NCBI RefSeq assembly: GCF_018866325.1
Contig: NZ_CP076457.1
Location: forward strand, 5,429,001 to 5,493,000
Reading direction: 5' to 3'
Origin: Streptomyces sp. YPW6
GTDB taxonomy: Bacteria > Actinomycetota > Actinomycetes > Streptomycetales > Streptomycetaceae
Length of the DNA stretch: 64,000 bases
A model generated the notes under the pieces. That model did no database searches, was not told where the DNA came from, and was given only the letters and a program-made list of their open reading frames with translations. How positions within the stretch are numbered: position 1 is the first letter of the stretch; every line of letters starts with the position of its first letter. This document shows positions 8,146 to 16,787 of this stretch, piece by piece. The position numbers and the translations under genes were made by a program.

Positions 8146-10914
8146 GTGGCGTCCCTCGAAGCGATCCCCGACGAGCTCAGCCGGCTCATGAAGTACTTCC
8201 CGGAGACTCCGGTCGAGGAGCGCCCCGAATTCCACCGGGCGGCCAAGGACTTCCTGGCCCAGGCCGCCCCGAAGGTCGTCCGGCAGTTCTCCCCGATGGC
8301 CCGGGTCAAGTGGCACCTGGCGGCCAGCGGGCGCGGCGACGAACTGGCCGACCTGCTGCACTACGAGCGGGAGAACCCGGGAGCCTTCTCCGTCCGCGGC
8401 CTGCGGCGCGCCCGCATCGAGCTGCCCGGCGTCGAGAGCTCGTCCCTCCCCTCCTCCGTGCGCAACTTCAACCGCAGTGAGCTGCCCGTACGCGGCAAGC
8501 TCCTCGACCTCGCCTGGGAGGACGGCAAGCTCCAGATCAAGGGCTACGCCTACATCCCCAACGTCCCCTCGGCCACCGGCAAGCGCTCGCTGCGCGTCGC
8601 CGTGCTCCGCCGTCAGGGCAGCCGCTCCACCCTCCCGCTGCGGCTGCGCACGGTCATGGAGCCCCGCGCCACCGCCGAGGCCAAGGGCGCCCTGCACAAC
8701 TACGACTGGTCCGGCTTCGAGATCGCCGTCGACCCGTCCCGCCTCCGCGTGCGCGGCCAGTGGCAGCCCGGTACCTGGCGCCTGGGCCTCGGCATCCCGC
8801 GCCCCGGCGGCATGTCCGTCGGCAGCATCACCAAGAACAACGCGGGCGCGGCCGGACACAGCCTCACCCGGACCCTCGACGACGGCGTCCGCCTCGTCGC
8901 CGGCTTCGACCGCAACCGGCTGAGGCTGTCCGTGGACGTCGTCCCGGCCGAGGTCATTGCGCAGGAGGCCGACGGCGACACCCTCACCGTCACCCTGCGC
9001 TCCCGCGTCACCACCCCCGCGGGCAAGTACCCCACCGCCCTGCGCATCGACCACGAGCCCAGCGGCTTCGCCACCGACCTCCCGCTCCAGCAGGGCGAGA
9101 CCGGCGCCGACGGCTGGCTCCGCCACACCGCCCGGCTGCCCCTGGCCGACCTGCCCGTCGACGGCGTACGGCCCGGCAAGGCCGTCAAGTACCGCACGCT
9201 CATCGTCTTCGCCGACGGCAGCACCCGCCGGGCCACCAACGGCACCGGCCCCGTCACCGGCGTACACGCGCTGCCCGAGGGCCGCGAGCTCGCGATCCTC
9301 ACCGACGGCGCCGGCAACTTCACCCCGCAGGTCCGCACGGTCCAGCCGGTCGTCGACAGCGTCGAGTGGAGCGCCGACGGCGAACTCGTCCTCTCCGGCG
9401 TCTACACCGGCCCCGCCGAGCAGATGAAGATGGTCCTGCGCCACACCGGCCGCAACGAGGACCGCCCGCTGTCCGCGGAGTTCGCCGACGGCCGCTTCAC
9501 CGCCCGGCTGCGCCCGGACACCATGCCCACCTACGAGGGCACCGTGCCGCTGCGGGCCGGCCGCTGGATGCCGCGGCTGCGCCGCACCACCGAGTGGGAC
9601 CACACCCGCGACCTGCCCGTCACCGTCCGCCCCGACCTCGTCGGCATGCTCCCGCTGGCCCACCGCGGGGAGCACCGCACGTACACCGTCGAGCGGGTCG
9701 ACTTCGACCGGATCTTCGTGGAGTCCGGCCCGGTCCTCGCCCCGGAGCTGCGCGGCGCGTACCGCCAGCGGCTGATGCGCGACGTCTACACCCCCGAGCA
9801 GCGCCGACTGCCGCTGCGCGAGGCCGTCCTGTACAACAGCTTCGGCGGCAAGCAGTTCTCCGACTCGCCCCGCGCGGTCTACGAGGAGCTCAAGCGGCGC
9901 GGCACCGAGGTCGAGCACATCGCGATGGTCCACGACCAGCAGGTCGTGCTGCCGCCCGGTGTCCGGGGCGTCGAGTGGGGCAGCAAGGAGTGGTACGAGG
10001 CACTGGCCCGCAGCCGGTACGTCGTCACCAACGGCGGCATCCGCGAGTGGTTCGTCCGCCGCGAGGGGCAGGTCGTCGTCCAGACCTGGCACGGCACACC
10101 GCTCAAGCGTATCGGCGCCGACCTCCTCGGCACTCCGAAGGCGAACCTGGCCTACATCGCGAGCCTGCCGCAGCGCTCGCGCCAGTACAGCCTGTTCATC
10201 ACGCCGAACGCCTTCACCACCCCCATCATGACCAACTCCTTCCGCCTCCAGTGCGAGGTCCTGGAGGCGGGCTACCCGCGCAACGACGTCTTCCACGCCC
10301 CCGACCGCGTCAAGCGCGCCGCGGCCGTACGGGAGAAGCTCGGCATCCCCGCGGGCAAGAAGGTCGTCCTGTACGCACCCACCTGGCGCGACGACCAGCG
10401 CTACGGCGGACGCCGCTTCAAGCTCGACAACCGGATCGACGTCGAGGCCGCCCAGCGCGAGCTCGGCGAGGACCACGTGCTGCTCTACCGCAAGCACCAC
10501 AAGGTCCTCGACTCCATCCCCGGCGCCGGGCAGGGCTTCGTCTACGACGTCACGTACTACCCGGACATCGCCGACCTCTACCTGATCGCCGACGTGATGA
10601 TCACGGACTACTCCTCGGTGCTGTTCGACTTCGCGCACTCCGGGCGCCCGATGCTCTTCTTCACGTACGACCTGGAGCACTACCGCGACACCCTGCGCGG
10701 CTTCTACTTCGACTTCACCTCCCGCGCCCCCGGCCCGCTGATCAAGACCTCCGAGGACCTGGTCTCCGCGATCCGGAACATCGACGCGGTCAGCGAGGAG
10801 TACCAGGAGAAGTACGCCCAGTTCCGGGTCGACTTCTGCGAGCCCTCCGACGGCCGCGCTTCCGCCCGGGTCGTCGACCGGATGCTCGCCGTCAAGGACG
10901 AGCAGCAGAGCTGA
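8146..10914 (+). CDS. CDP-glycerol/ribitol phosphotransferase (TagF-like), large cytoplasmic form
   Basis: 922-residue second polymerase of the cluster, without obvious membrane segments. The C-terminal ~380 residues hold the catalytic GT-B-type domain with hallmark TagF motifs: QTWHGTPLKRIGADLLG, VLYAPTWRDD, YRKHHKV and MITDYSSVLFDF. The first ~500 residues look like repeated beta-rich units of the kind seen in actinobacterial TagF relatives. GTG 8146 lies 10 nt after GGAAAGG (8129-8135). A terminator at 7995-8021 separates it from the GT2 gene, so it has its own promoter. It probably extends the same polymer that the LCP protein at 19043 attaches to peptidoglycan. Confidence 0.82.
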   Translation: MASLEAIPDELSRLMKYFPETPVEERPEFHRAAKDFLAQAAPKVVRQFSPMARVKWHLAASGRGDELADLLHYERENPGAFSVRGLRRARIELPGVESSSLPSSVRNFNRSELPVRGKLLDLAWEDGKLQIKGYAYIPNVPSATGKRSLRVAVLRRQGSRSTLPLRLRTVMEPRATAEAKGALHNYDWSGFEIAVDPSRLRVRGQWQPGTWRLGLGIPRPGGMSVGSITKNNAGAAGHSLTRTLDDGVRLVAGFDRNRLRLSVDVVPAEVIAQEADGDTLTVTLRSRVTTPAGKYPTALRIDHEPSGFATDLPLQQGETGADGWLRHTARLPLADLPVDGVRPGKAVKYRTLIVFADGSTRRATNGTGPVTGVHALPEGRELAILTDGAGNFTPQVRTVQPVVDSVEWSADGELVLSGVYTGPAEQMKMVLRHTGRNEDRPLSAEFADGRFTARLRPDTMPTYEGTVPLRAGRWMPRLRRTTEWDHTRDLPVTVRPDLVGMLPLAHRGEHRTYTVERVDFDRIFVESGPVLAPELRGAYRQRLMRDVYTPEQRRLPLREAVLYNSFGGKQFSDSPRAVYEELKRRGTEVEHIAMVHDQQVVLPPGVRGVEWGSKEWYEALARSRYVVTNGGIREWFVRREGQVVVQTWHGTPLKRIGADLLGTPKANLAYIASLPQRSRQYSLFITPNAFTTPIMTNSFRLQCEVLEAGYPRNDVFHAPDRVKRAAAVREKLGIPAGKKVVLYAPTWRDDQRYGGRRFKLDNRIDVEAAQRELGEDHVLLYRKHHKVLDSIPGAGQGFVYDVTYYPDIADLYLIADVMITDYSSVLFDFAHSGRPMLFFTYDLEHYRDTLRGFYFDFTSRAPGPLIKTSEDLVSAIRNIDAVSEEYQEKYAQFRVDFCEPSDGRASARVVDRMLAVKDEQQS

Positions 10915-10974
10915 GCCCACCGGCCGCCCCGCCGCCCGCACCCCCCGCCGGACGTCCCGGCCGTCGGCGGACGT

Positions 10975-11026
10975 CCCCGGATGTCCCTGGACCTCCCCGG
11001 ACGTCCCTGGACCTCCCCGGACGTCC
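10975..11026. repeat. Short tandem repeat, 20-bp unit
   Basis: About 2.6 copies of CCCCGGACGTCCCTGGACCT (one base differs in the first copy) between the TagF-like gene and proB. Each unit contains the palindrome GGACGTCC. The 20-bp period keeps the palindromes on nearly the same helix face. Function unknown. Confidence 0.7.
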
Positions 11027-11151
11027 AGCGAGCGGAACGGGCAGGCGGCGGGGGCGGCCGCTCGCGTACTGTGACGTGCCGGGGGGCGGCACCGGCCGGC
11101 CGGCTGCGACGCCCCCGTCGGACACCGGGGCGATCCAGAGCGAGGAACCAC

Positions 11152-12306
11152 GTGGCAGAGCAGAGGCCGTCGCACCGCGAGTCGGCGGTGACCGGCGCCC
11201 GCAGAGTCGTCGTCAAGGTCGGCTCCTCCTCGCTCACCACAGCCTCGGGCGGTCTCGACGCCGACCGGGTCGACGCGCTCGTCGACGTCCTGGCCAAGGT
11301 CAGGGACGGTGGCGAACGCGAGGTCGTCCTCGTCTCCAGCGGCGCCATCGCCGCCGGACTCGCCCCGCTCGGCCTCGTCCGCCGGCCCAAGGACCTCGCC
11401 CGTCAGCAGGCCGCCGCCAGCGTCGGACAGGGCCTCCTCGTGGCCCGCTACACCGCCTCCTTCGCCCGCTACGGCGTCCGCGTCGGCCAGGTCCTCCTGA
11501 CCGCCGACGACACCAGCCGCCGCGGGCACTACCGCAACGCCTACAGCACCCTGGACAAGCTCCTGGAGATGGGCGCCGTCCCCGTCGTCAACGAGAACGA
11601 CACCGTCGCCACCGACGAGATCCGCTTCGGCGACAACGACCGGCTCGCCGCCCTCGTCGCCCACCTCGTCCACGCCGATCTCCTCGTCCTGCTCTCCGAC
11701 GTGGACGGCCTCTACGACGGACCCCCCGGCACCCCGGGCGCCTCCCGGATCGCCGAGGTCACCGGCCCCGACGACCTGGCCGGTGTCACCATCGGCAGCG
11801 CCGGGAAGGCGGGCGTGGGCACCGGCGGCATGGTCACCAAGGTCGAGGCCGCCAACATCGCCACCGCTGCCGGGGTCCCCGTCGTCCTCACCTCCGCCAG
11901 CCGCGCCGCCGACGCCCTCGCGGGCCGCGACACCGGAACGTACTTCCACCGCACGGGCCGCCGCTCCGCCGACCGGCTCCTGTGGCTGGCCCACGCCTCC
12001 ACCCCGCAGGGCGCGCTCACCCTCGACGACGGCGCCGTACGGGCCGTCGTGGAACGGCGCACCTCGCTGCTGCCCGCCGGAATCTCCGGCGTCGAGGGCG
12101 AGTTCAGCGCGGGCGACCCGGTCGAACTGCGCGATCCGCACGGCACCCCCATCGCCCGCGGACTCGTCAACTTCGACGCCAAGGAGATCCCCCAGCTGCT
12201 CGGCCGCTCCACCCGGGATCTGGCCCGTGAACTGGGACCCGCCTACGAGCGCGAGGTCGTACACAGGGACGACCTGGTCATCCTCACGCCGCGCCTCACC
12301 CCCTGA
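11152..12306 (+). CDS. proB: Glutamate 5-kinase
   Basis: First enzyme of proline synthesis: phosphorylates glutamate on its gamma carboxyl with ATP. 384 residues. The amino-acid kinase domain begins VVVKVGSSSLTT and includes VNENDTVATDEIRFGDND and LLSDVDGLYD; a PUA domain follows (about 285-370: ERRTSLLPAGISGVEG, GDPVELRD). GTG 11152 is chosen because GAGGA lies at 11142-11146 and the kinase domain starts about 20 residues later; longer extensions run into the repeat region. One small gene separates it from proA, as is usual in streptomycetes. Confidence 0.96.
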   Translation: MAEQRPSHRESAVTGARRVVVKVGSSSLTTASGGLDADRVDALVDVLAKVRDGGEREVVLVSSGAIAAGLAPLGLVRRPKDLARQQAAASVGQGLLVARYTASFARYGVRVGQVLLTADDTSRRGHYRNAYSTLDKLLEMGAVPVVNENDTVATDEIRFGDNDRLAALVAHLVHADLLVLLSDVDGLYDGPPGTPGASRIAEVTGPDDLAGVTIGSAGKAGVGTGGMVTKVEAANIATAAGVPVVLTSASRAADALAGRDTGTYFHRTGRRSADRLLWLAHASTPQGALTLDDGAVRAVVERRTSLLPAGISGVEGEFSAGDPVELRDPHGTPIARGLVNFDAKEIPQLLGRSTRDLARELGPAYEREVVHRDDLVILTPRLTP

Positions 12307-12366
12307 AACGGCTGAAAGTCCGGCTCTTCGGCGGGGACCTTCACCAAAACCACCCCACGCCCGGCT

Positions 12367-12380
12367 GTGGACTGGTCCAC
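12367..12380. promoter_or_regulatory. Palindrome upstream of the proB-proA spacer gene
   Basis: GTGGAC-TG-GTCCAC is a perfect 6+2+6 palindrome, 54 bases before the GTG at 12434. It could be an operator for that gene. The regulator is not recognisable. Confidence 0.35.
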
Positions 12381-12433
12381 TTTGTAGTGGGGAAACAGGG
12401 GAACCGCACAGCAACACACACAGGAGGCCGCCG

Positions 12434-12925
12434 GTGAGACGAGCGCGCCCGGGGGCGCCGCCCCGAGGCACGGCCAACCGCGCCCTGACGAGTGTCGGAG
12501 CGGGGGCGGATGTCGACCGCACACCCCTCGCGTCCGACGCCGCCGAACGGGAGCCGGTCACGACGGCGAAGGAGGAGTCCCCGCAGTCGAGGCTCTGGCA
12601 CATCACCCTCAGCGTCTCGGGCACCGAGACTCCGCTGGGGGAGGTCAGACGCGGCCTGGAACAGCTCGCGCACGACCATCCCTTCCTGCTGACCAGCCGC
12701 TACGCAGGCGACCACGCCGAGATCCGCTACTGGGAAGAGGCGCGCGACCTGCACGACGCGGCCGCCGTCGCGCTGCGGCTGTGGGGCGAGCACCGCTCCA
12801 GCGCCCGGCTCCCGCCCTGGGAGATCGTCGGCCTCGAAGTCATCGACCGCCAGACCTACCACCTGCGGGTCGCCGAGGGCTACGGCCCGCCGCCCGCCGC
12901 CCCTGTGGGGGTCCACCCGTACTGA
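12434..12925 (+). CDS. Conserved actinobacterial protein of unknown function
   Basis: 163 residues. The GTG start is well defined: AGGAGG at 12422-12427, 6 nt upstream. After a low-complexity N-terminus of ~50 residues comes a compact domain (SRLWHITLSVSGTETPLGEVRRGLEQLAHDHPFLLTSRYAGDHAEIRYWEEARDL...). It resembles a small alpha/beta ligand-binding or regulatory fold, but I do not recognise a family function. It sits between proB and proA in the same direction. Confidence 0.75.
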   Translation: MRRARPGAPPRGTANRALTSVGAGADVDRTPLASDAAEREPVTTAKEESPQSRLWHITLSVSGTETPLGEVRRGLEQLAHDHPFLLTSRYAGDHAEIRYWEEARDLHDAAAVALRLWGEHRSSARLPPWEIVGLEVIDRQTYHLRVAEGYGPPPAAPVGVHPY

Positions 12926-12970
12926 CGGCAGCGCTGCCGTCAGCACGGGAGGCGTCCGACGCGCGGCCGT

Positions 12971-13028
12971 CCGTGTCCCCGGAGAGGCGTCCGACGCCCG
13001 GTGGGCCGTGTCCCCGGAGAGGCGTCCG
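12971..13028. repeat. 23-bp direct repeat before proA
   Basis: Two exact copies of a 23-bp sequence that begins CCGTGTCCCCGGAGAGG, at 12971-12993 and 13006-13028, 35 bp apart start to start, in the leader of proA. Function unknown. Confidence 0.65.
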
Positions 13029-13099
13029 GCCTGCGGGCTGCCGTCTCGCATCACGGGATACGTGACGGATGCCCGCAGAGCGCGCATTACTCTGCGGGC

Positions 13100-14383
13100 A
13101 TGACCACGCTCTCGCCCTACGACAACCTCTCCCCGGTCACGCAGGCCGCCTACCGGGCCCGCGCCGCCGCCGCCGACATCGCGCCCCTCCCGCGCGCGGC
13201 CAAGGACGACGCGCTGCTGGCCATCGCCGACGCCCTCGAAGTGCGCACCGCCGAGATCGTCGAGGCCAACGCGAAGGACGTCGAACGCGCCCGCGAGGCC
13301 GGGACGAGCGAAGGCATCATCGACCGCCTGACCCTCACCCCGGACCGCATCCGCGCCATCGCCTCCGACGTACGGGACGTCGCGGCCCTTCCCGACCCGG
13401 TCGGGGAAGTGGTGCGCGGCTCGACCCTGCCCAACGGCATCGACCTCCGCCAGGTCCGGGTCCCCCTCGGCGTGGTCGGCATCATCTACGAGGCCCGGCC
13501 CAACGTCACCGTCGACGCCGCCGCCCTCTGCCTCAAGTCCGGCAACGCGGTCCTGCTGCGCGGCTCCTCCTCCGCCTACGCCTCCAACACCGCGCTCGTC
13601 CGGGTCCTGCGCGACGCGGTCGGCGGCTCCGGCCTCCCCGCCGACGCGGTGCAGCTCGTCCCGGGCGAGAGCCGCGACTCCGTCACGGAACTGATGCGGG
13701 CCCGCGGCCTCGTCGACGTCCTCATCCCGCGCGGCGGCGCCTCGCTGATCCGCACGGTCGTCGAGGAGTCCACCGTCCCCGTCATCGAGACGGGCACCGG
13801 CAACTGCCACGTCTACGTCGACGCGCAGACCGACCTGGCCATGGCCGTCGACATCCTGATCAACTCCAAGGCCCAGCGACCCAGCGTCTGCAACGCGGCC
13901 GAGACCCTGCTCGTCCACCAGGACGTGGCGGACGACTTCCTGCCGCTCGCCCTGAACGCACTGGCCGAAGCCGGGGTCACCGTCCACGGCGACGAACACG
14001 TCCTGGAGCGTGCCGAGGGCTCCAAGGCCACGGTGGTCCCGGCGACGACGGAGGACTGGGAGACCGAGTACCTCTCCTACGACATCGCCGCGGCGGTCGT
14101 CGACTCCCTGGACGCGGCGGTCGCCCACATCCGCCTCTGGTCCTCCGGTCACACCGAGGCGATCGTCACCACCTCGCAGGCCGCCGCCCGTCGGTTCACC
14201 CAGTTGGTCGATTCCACCACGGTCGCCGTGAACGCCTCCACGCGGTTCACCGACGGCGGGCAGTTCGGCTTCGGCGCCGAGATCGGCATCTCCACCCAGA
14301 AGCTGCACGCCCGCGGCCCGATGGGCCTGCCCGAGCTGACGTCGACGAAGTACATCGTCACGGGCGACGGCCACACCCGCTGA
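13100..14383 (+). CDS. proA: Gamma-glutamyl phosphate reductase
   Basis: Second step of proline synthesis: NADPH reduction of glutamyl-5-phosphate to the semialdehyde. 427 residues of the aldehyde-dehydrogenase superfamily, with the catalytic Cys in QRPSVCNAAETLL, the cofactor-binding region GVVGIIYEARPNVTVDAAALCLKSG and the C-terminal signature FTDGGQFGFGAEIGISTQKLHARGPMGL (partly quoted). ATG 13100 gives the expected N-terminus (MTTLSPYDNLSPVTQAAYRA). The start follows a GC-rich leader with a repeat and no strong ribosome-binding site, so a leaderless transcript is possible. Confidence 0.96.
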   Translation: MTTLSPYDNLSPVTQAAYRARAAAADIAPLPRAAKDDALLAIADALEVRTAEIVEANAKDVERAREAGTSEGIIDRLTLTPDRIRAIASDVRDVAALPDPVGEVVRGSTLPNGIDLRQVRVPLGVVGIIYEARPNVTVDAAALCLKSGNAVLLRGSSSAYASNTALVRVLRDAVGGSGLPADAVQLVPGESRDSVTELMRARGLVDVLIPRGGASLIRTVVEESTVPVIETGTGNCHVYVDAQTDLAMAVDILINSKAQRPSVCNAAETLLVHQDVADDFLPLALNALAEAGVTVHGDEHVLERAEGSKATVVPATTEDWETEYLSYDIAAAVVDSLDAAVAHIRLWSSGHTEAIVTTSQAAARRFTQLVDSTTVAVNASTRFTDGGQFGFGAEIGISTQKLHARGPMGLPELTSTKYIVTGDGHTR

Positions 14384-14566
14384 GACGCCCGGTCCCGCGC
14401 CCTGCCCCCGCCCGTCCACGGCAGTCCCCTCCCACCGGCAGGGGACTCCCGTCCGCAGGTCCCTCACCGGAGGGCCCCGCGGAGGTGCTCCCGCCCCCTG
14501 GGACCCACCCGGAACGCCCCCCACCGAGGGGCCCCGTCGGAGGGACCCGCCCGCGGGAACCCATCC

Positions 14567-14622
14567 GCAGGAACCTGCCCGCAGGAACCTGCCCGCAGGA
14601 ACCTGCCCGCAGGAATCCGCCC
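14567..14622. repeat. 14-bp tandem repeat downstream of proA
   Basis: Three perfect head-to-tail copies of GCAGGAACCTGCCC (14567-14608), then a degenerate copy; decayed versions extend from about 14530 to 14700. Each unit is nearly self-complementary (GCAGG-AA-CCTGC), so the array could form small hairpins or act as a series of dyad binding sites. The gap 14384-14851 (468 bp) contains no gene that I can support. Confidence 0.75.
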
Positions 14623-14851
14623 GCAGGGCCCGTCCGCAGGAATCCCGCCCACAGGGGCCCATCTGGAGGAACCCGCCCGCAGGGCCCGTCCGGAGGTGCT
14701 CCCACTCGGATGGGCTCCTCGGCGGAAGGGGACCCCGCCTGCGCGGGGGCCTTCCGTTCCGGGGGCGGCGGCCGGGTGTCGCCCCCGGAACGATCCGGGG
14801 GAGTTTGCGGGGTCCCTGCCCAAAAGGTCCCGGCCCGGCTACGCTGATTCC

Positions 14852-15436
14852 GTGCCGGACGACGTGGGGGGCAAGCCGTTTCCTGACGGCTGGGAGCCCG
14901 ACGACGACCGCGGAGGCGCGGACGAGGACTTCGCCTCCGTGGTGTTCGACGAGGACTTCGTCCGGTCCGCGCCCGTCCACGAACCCAGCGCCGTGGAGCG
15001 CCTGCTCGCCGCCGCCGAGGCCCGTGCCGAGGCCGACGCGGCCCGCGCCCGCCGCACCCGCCGCACGGACGACGACGCATACGGCTACGGCGGCTCCCGT
15101 GGCTTCCACGACCCCCAGGACCTCGACTACGACCCCGACGACGGCTTCGGGGACGACGGCGACGGCCCCGGACCCTACGGCCGCCACGGCGGCTCCCTGC
15201 GCCCCTACCGCAACTCCGCCCGCTGGCACCGGCCGGTCGCCTGGCTGCTCGCCGTGGTGATGGGCGTCGGCATGGTCTCCCTCGCCTTCACCGCCGTCTA
15301 CCGGGGCGCGTCCAACGACCGCCAGGACCAGGTGCCGCCCCCCGCCAGCAGCGGTGTGGACAAACCCGGGGCCGCCCCGTCGGCCTCTGCGGACTACTCC
15401 CGCCCCGCGGTCTCCGCCGAGCCCAGGGTGCCCTGA
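14852..15436 (+). CDS. Single-pass membrane protein with acidic cytoplasmic region
   Basis: 194 residues from GTG 14852. The N-terminal ~120 residues are acidic and rich in Asp, Gly and Arg; they include ADEDFASVVFDEDFVRSA, a motif shared with the next gene. One membrane segment follows (VAWLLAVVMGVGMVSLAF, about 130-148), then a short Pro/Ser/Ala-rich outside tail. No catalytic motif. No ribosome-binding site is visible, so the start is the least certain part. I do not recognise a named function. Confidence 0.7.
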   Translation: MPDDVGGKPFPDGWEPDDDRGGADEDFASVVFDEDFVRSAPVHEPSAVERLLAAAEARAEADAARARRTRRTDDDAYGYGGSRGFHDPQDLDYDPDDGFGDDGDGPGPYGRHGGSLRPYRNSARWHRPVAWLLAVVMGVGMVSLAFTAVYRGASNDRQDQVPPPASSGVDKPGAAPSASADYSRPAVSAEPRVP

Positions 15437-15680
15437 GCCGGGACAGCCCCCCGGGGGCCCGCGGAGGCTTCTCCTGTCCCCCTGTCACCCGTTCGCCGAG
15501 GGCGGCCCCCGTCGCCTCCGCAGTTCCCGGCGGTCTCCGCGTTTACAGGGACCGCATTCGACCTACCCTGATGATGTGACCCCTCGTTCCCAGGGGGGCT
15601 TCTCGCTGCCGCACGCCCCGCTCGGCCGAAGCAGACCGTTGCGCACCGAACCGACCGGTGTGGAGATCGGGAGAGAAGTC

Positions 15681-16787
15681 ATGACAGGCCGCTCAGAACC
15701 GCCGGACGGCCCGCCCGAGAACCCTGCGGGCGGCGAGGACGAATACCGCTCGCTCGTCTTCGACGAATCGTTCATCCAGGCTGCCCGGATGCGTGAGTAC
15801 TCGGCGCAGGAACGGATGGGCGACCACGCCCGTGCCGTCCGCAGCCTCCCCGAGGATCCGCCGCCCCTCCGCGGCGGAGGCGGCTCCCGGGCCGCCGTGG
15901 CGCTGGTCGTCCTGATCGCCCTGGCCTTCGCCGTGGCCGTCTACATCGGATTCCGCAGCCCCTATCCCCAGCCGGCCGTGCGACGCGCCGAACCCCTGCG
16001 GACCACGGTCATCCCTCTGGCCCCCCGGGGCGCCGTACCGGGGGGATCACCCGAGCAGCTGTACCGGGCCGAGCCGGTCTCCGGATTCCGCACGGGCGCG
16101 GACGGCATCAACTTCCCCGGTGTCAAGCGAACCCAGAACTTCTCCGACAACCAGATCACCGCCGCCCTCGCCACGGTCAAGGACTACCTGGTCGAGTCGT
16201 CCCTGAACCCCGACGTCCTCACCGGCTCCGTACGACGGCCCGTCGAGCACCTCCTGGACCCGGACCAGCGGCCCCAGTTCGAACGGAGCCTGAGCGAACC
16301 GGCGGACGACGAGAGCCACGCCGCCACCGGCTGGCTGGTCCGCTTCGACCCGGAGCGGGTGGAACTCGCCGACCCGCAGATCCGGGTCCAGGGCACCCTC
16401 CGCTACGAGGAGGAGACGGCGGGCGTTCTCGGCGTCGTCTCGGACCACACCTTCACCTACGCCCTGCGCCCGGCGGACGGACCTCCGAGCGAGGACGGCG
16501 CGTCCCTGTTCACCGTGCGACGCGAGCTGCACTTCCGCTTCGACCGGGAGGACCTGCGACTGCACCGCCTGGAGGTGCGCACCGCCCATGTCCAGGCCGG
16601 GCCGCAGTCCTGCTCGGCCGACGCGACCGGGATGCTCCGCCCTCTCCTGGCCGGGGAGAAGGCGGACGCCCGCGGCCCCGCCGCAACCGACCCGTACGCC
16701 TCGGGCCCGCCCACGGCGGCCCTGTGCGGGACCCTGGCGGCCGGTCAGCCCTTCGTCGGCCCCGAGCTCCCCTCCTCCGGGTCCTGA
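15681..16787 (+). CDS. Single-pass membrane protein, relative of the preceding gene
   Basis: 368 residues. ATG 15681 is chosen because GGGAG (15669-15673) precedes it at 7 nt; a GTG at 15577 with a TACCCT box is an alternative. The short N-terminus has EDEYRSLVFDESFIQAARMREYSAQERM, the same motif as the upstream protein (FASVVFDEDFV). One membrane segment (AAVALVVLIALAFAVAVYIGF) follows, then a ~260-residue extracytoplasmic domain with two Cys. This is a known streptomycete arrangement of unknown function. Its 3' end overlaps the convergent peptidase gene by 43 bp. Confidence 0.75.
   Translation: MTGRSEPPDGPPENPAGGEDEYRSLVFDESFIQAARMREYSAQERMGDHARAVRSLPEDPPPLRGGGGSRAAVALVVLIALAFAVAVYIGFRSPYPQPAVRRAEPLRTTVIPLAPRGAVPGGSPEQLYRAEPVSGFRTGADGINFPGVKRTQNFSDNQITAALATVKDYLVESSLNPDVLTGSVRRPVEHLLDPDQRPQFERSLSEPADDESHAATGWLVRFDPERVELADPQIRVQGTLRYEEETAGVLGVVSDHTFTYALRPADGPPSEDGASLFTVRRELHFRFDREDLRLHRLEVRTAHVQAGPQSCSADATGMLRPLLAGEKADARGPAATDPYASGPPTAALCGTLAAGQPFVGPELPSSGS

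Noticed and set aside
8044..12624. 1526-codon minus-strand open frame over the TagF-like gene and proB
   Set aside because: It crosses two clear genes in the opposite strand and several intergenic repeats; it is an effect of high GC at the third codon position.
14567..14700. CRISPR array
   Set aside because: Repeats are contiguous 14-bp units without spacers, and no cas gene is present.
12341..15229. 962-codon minus-strand open frame over proA
   Set aside because: Shadow of proA and repeat DNA; no domain recognised.
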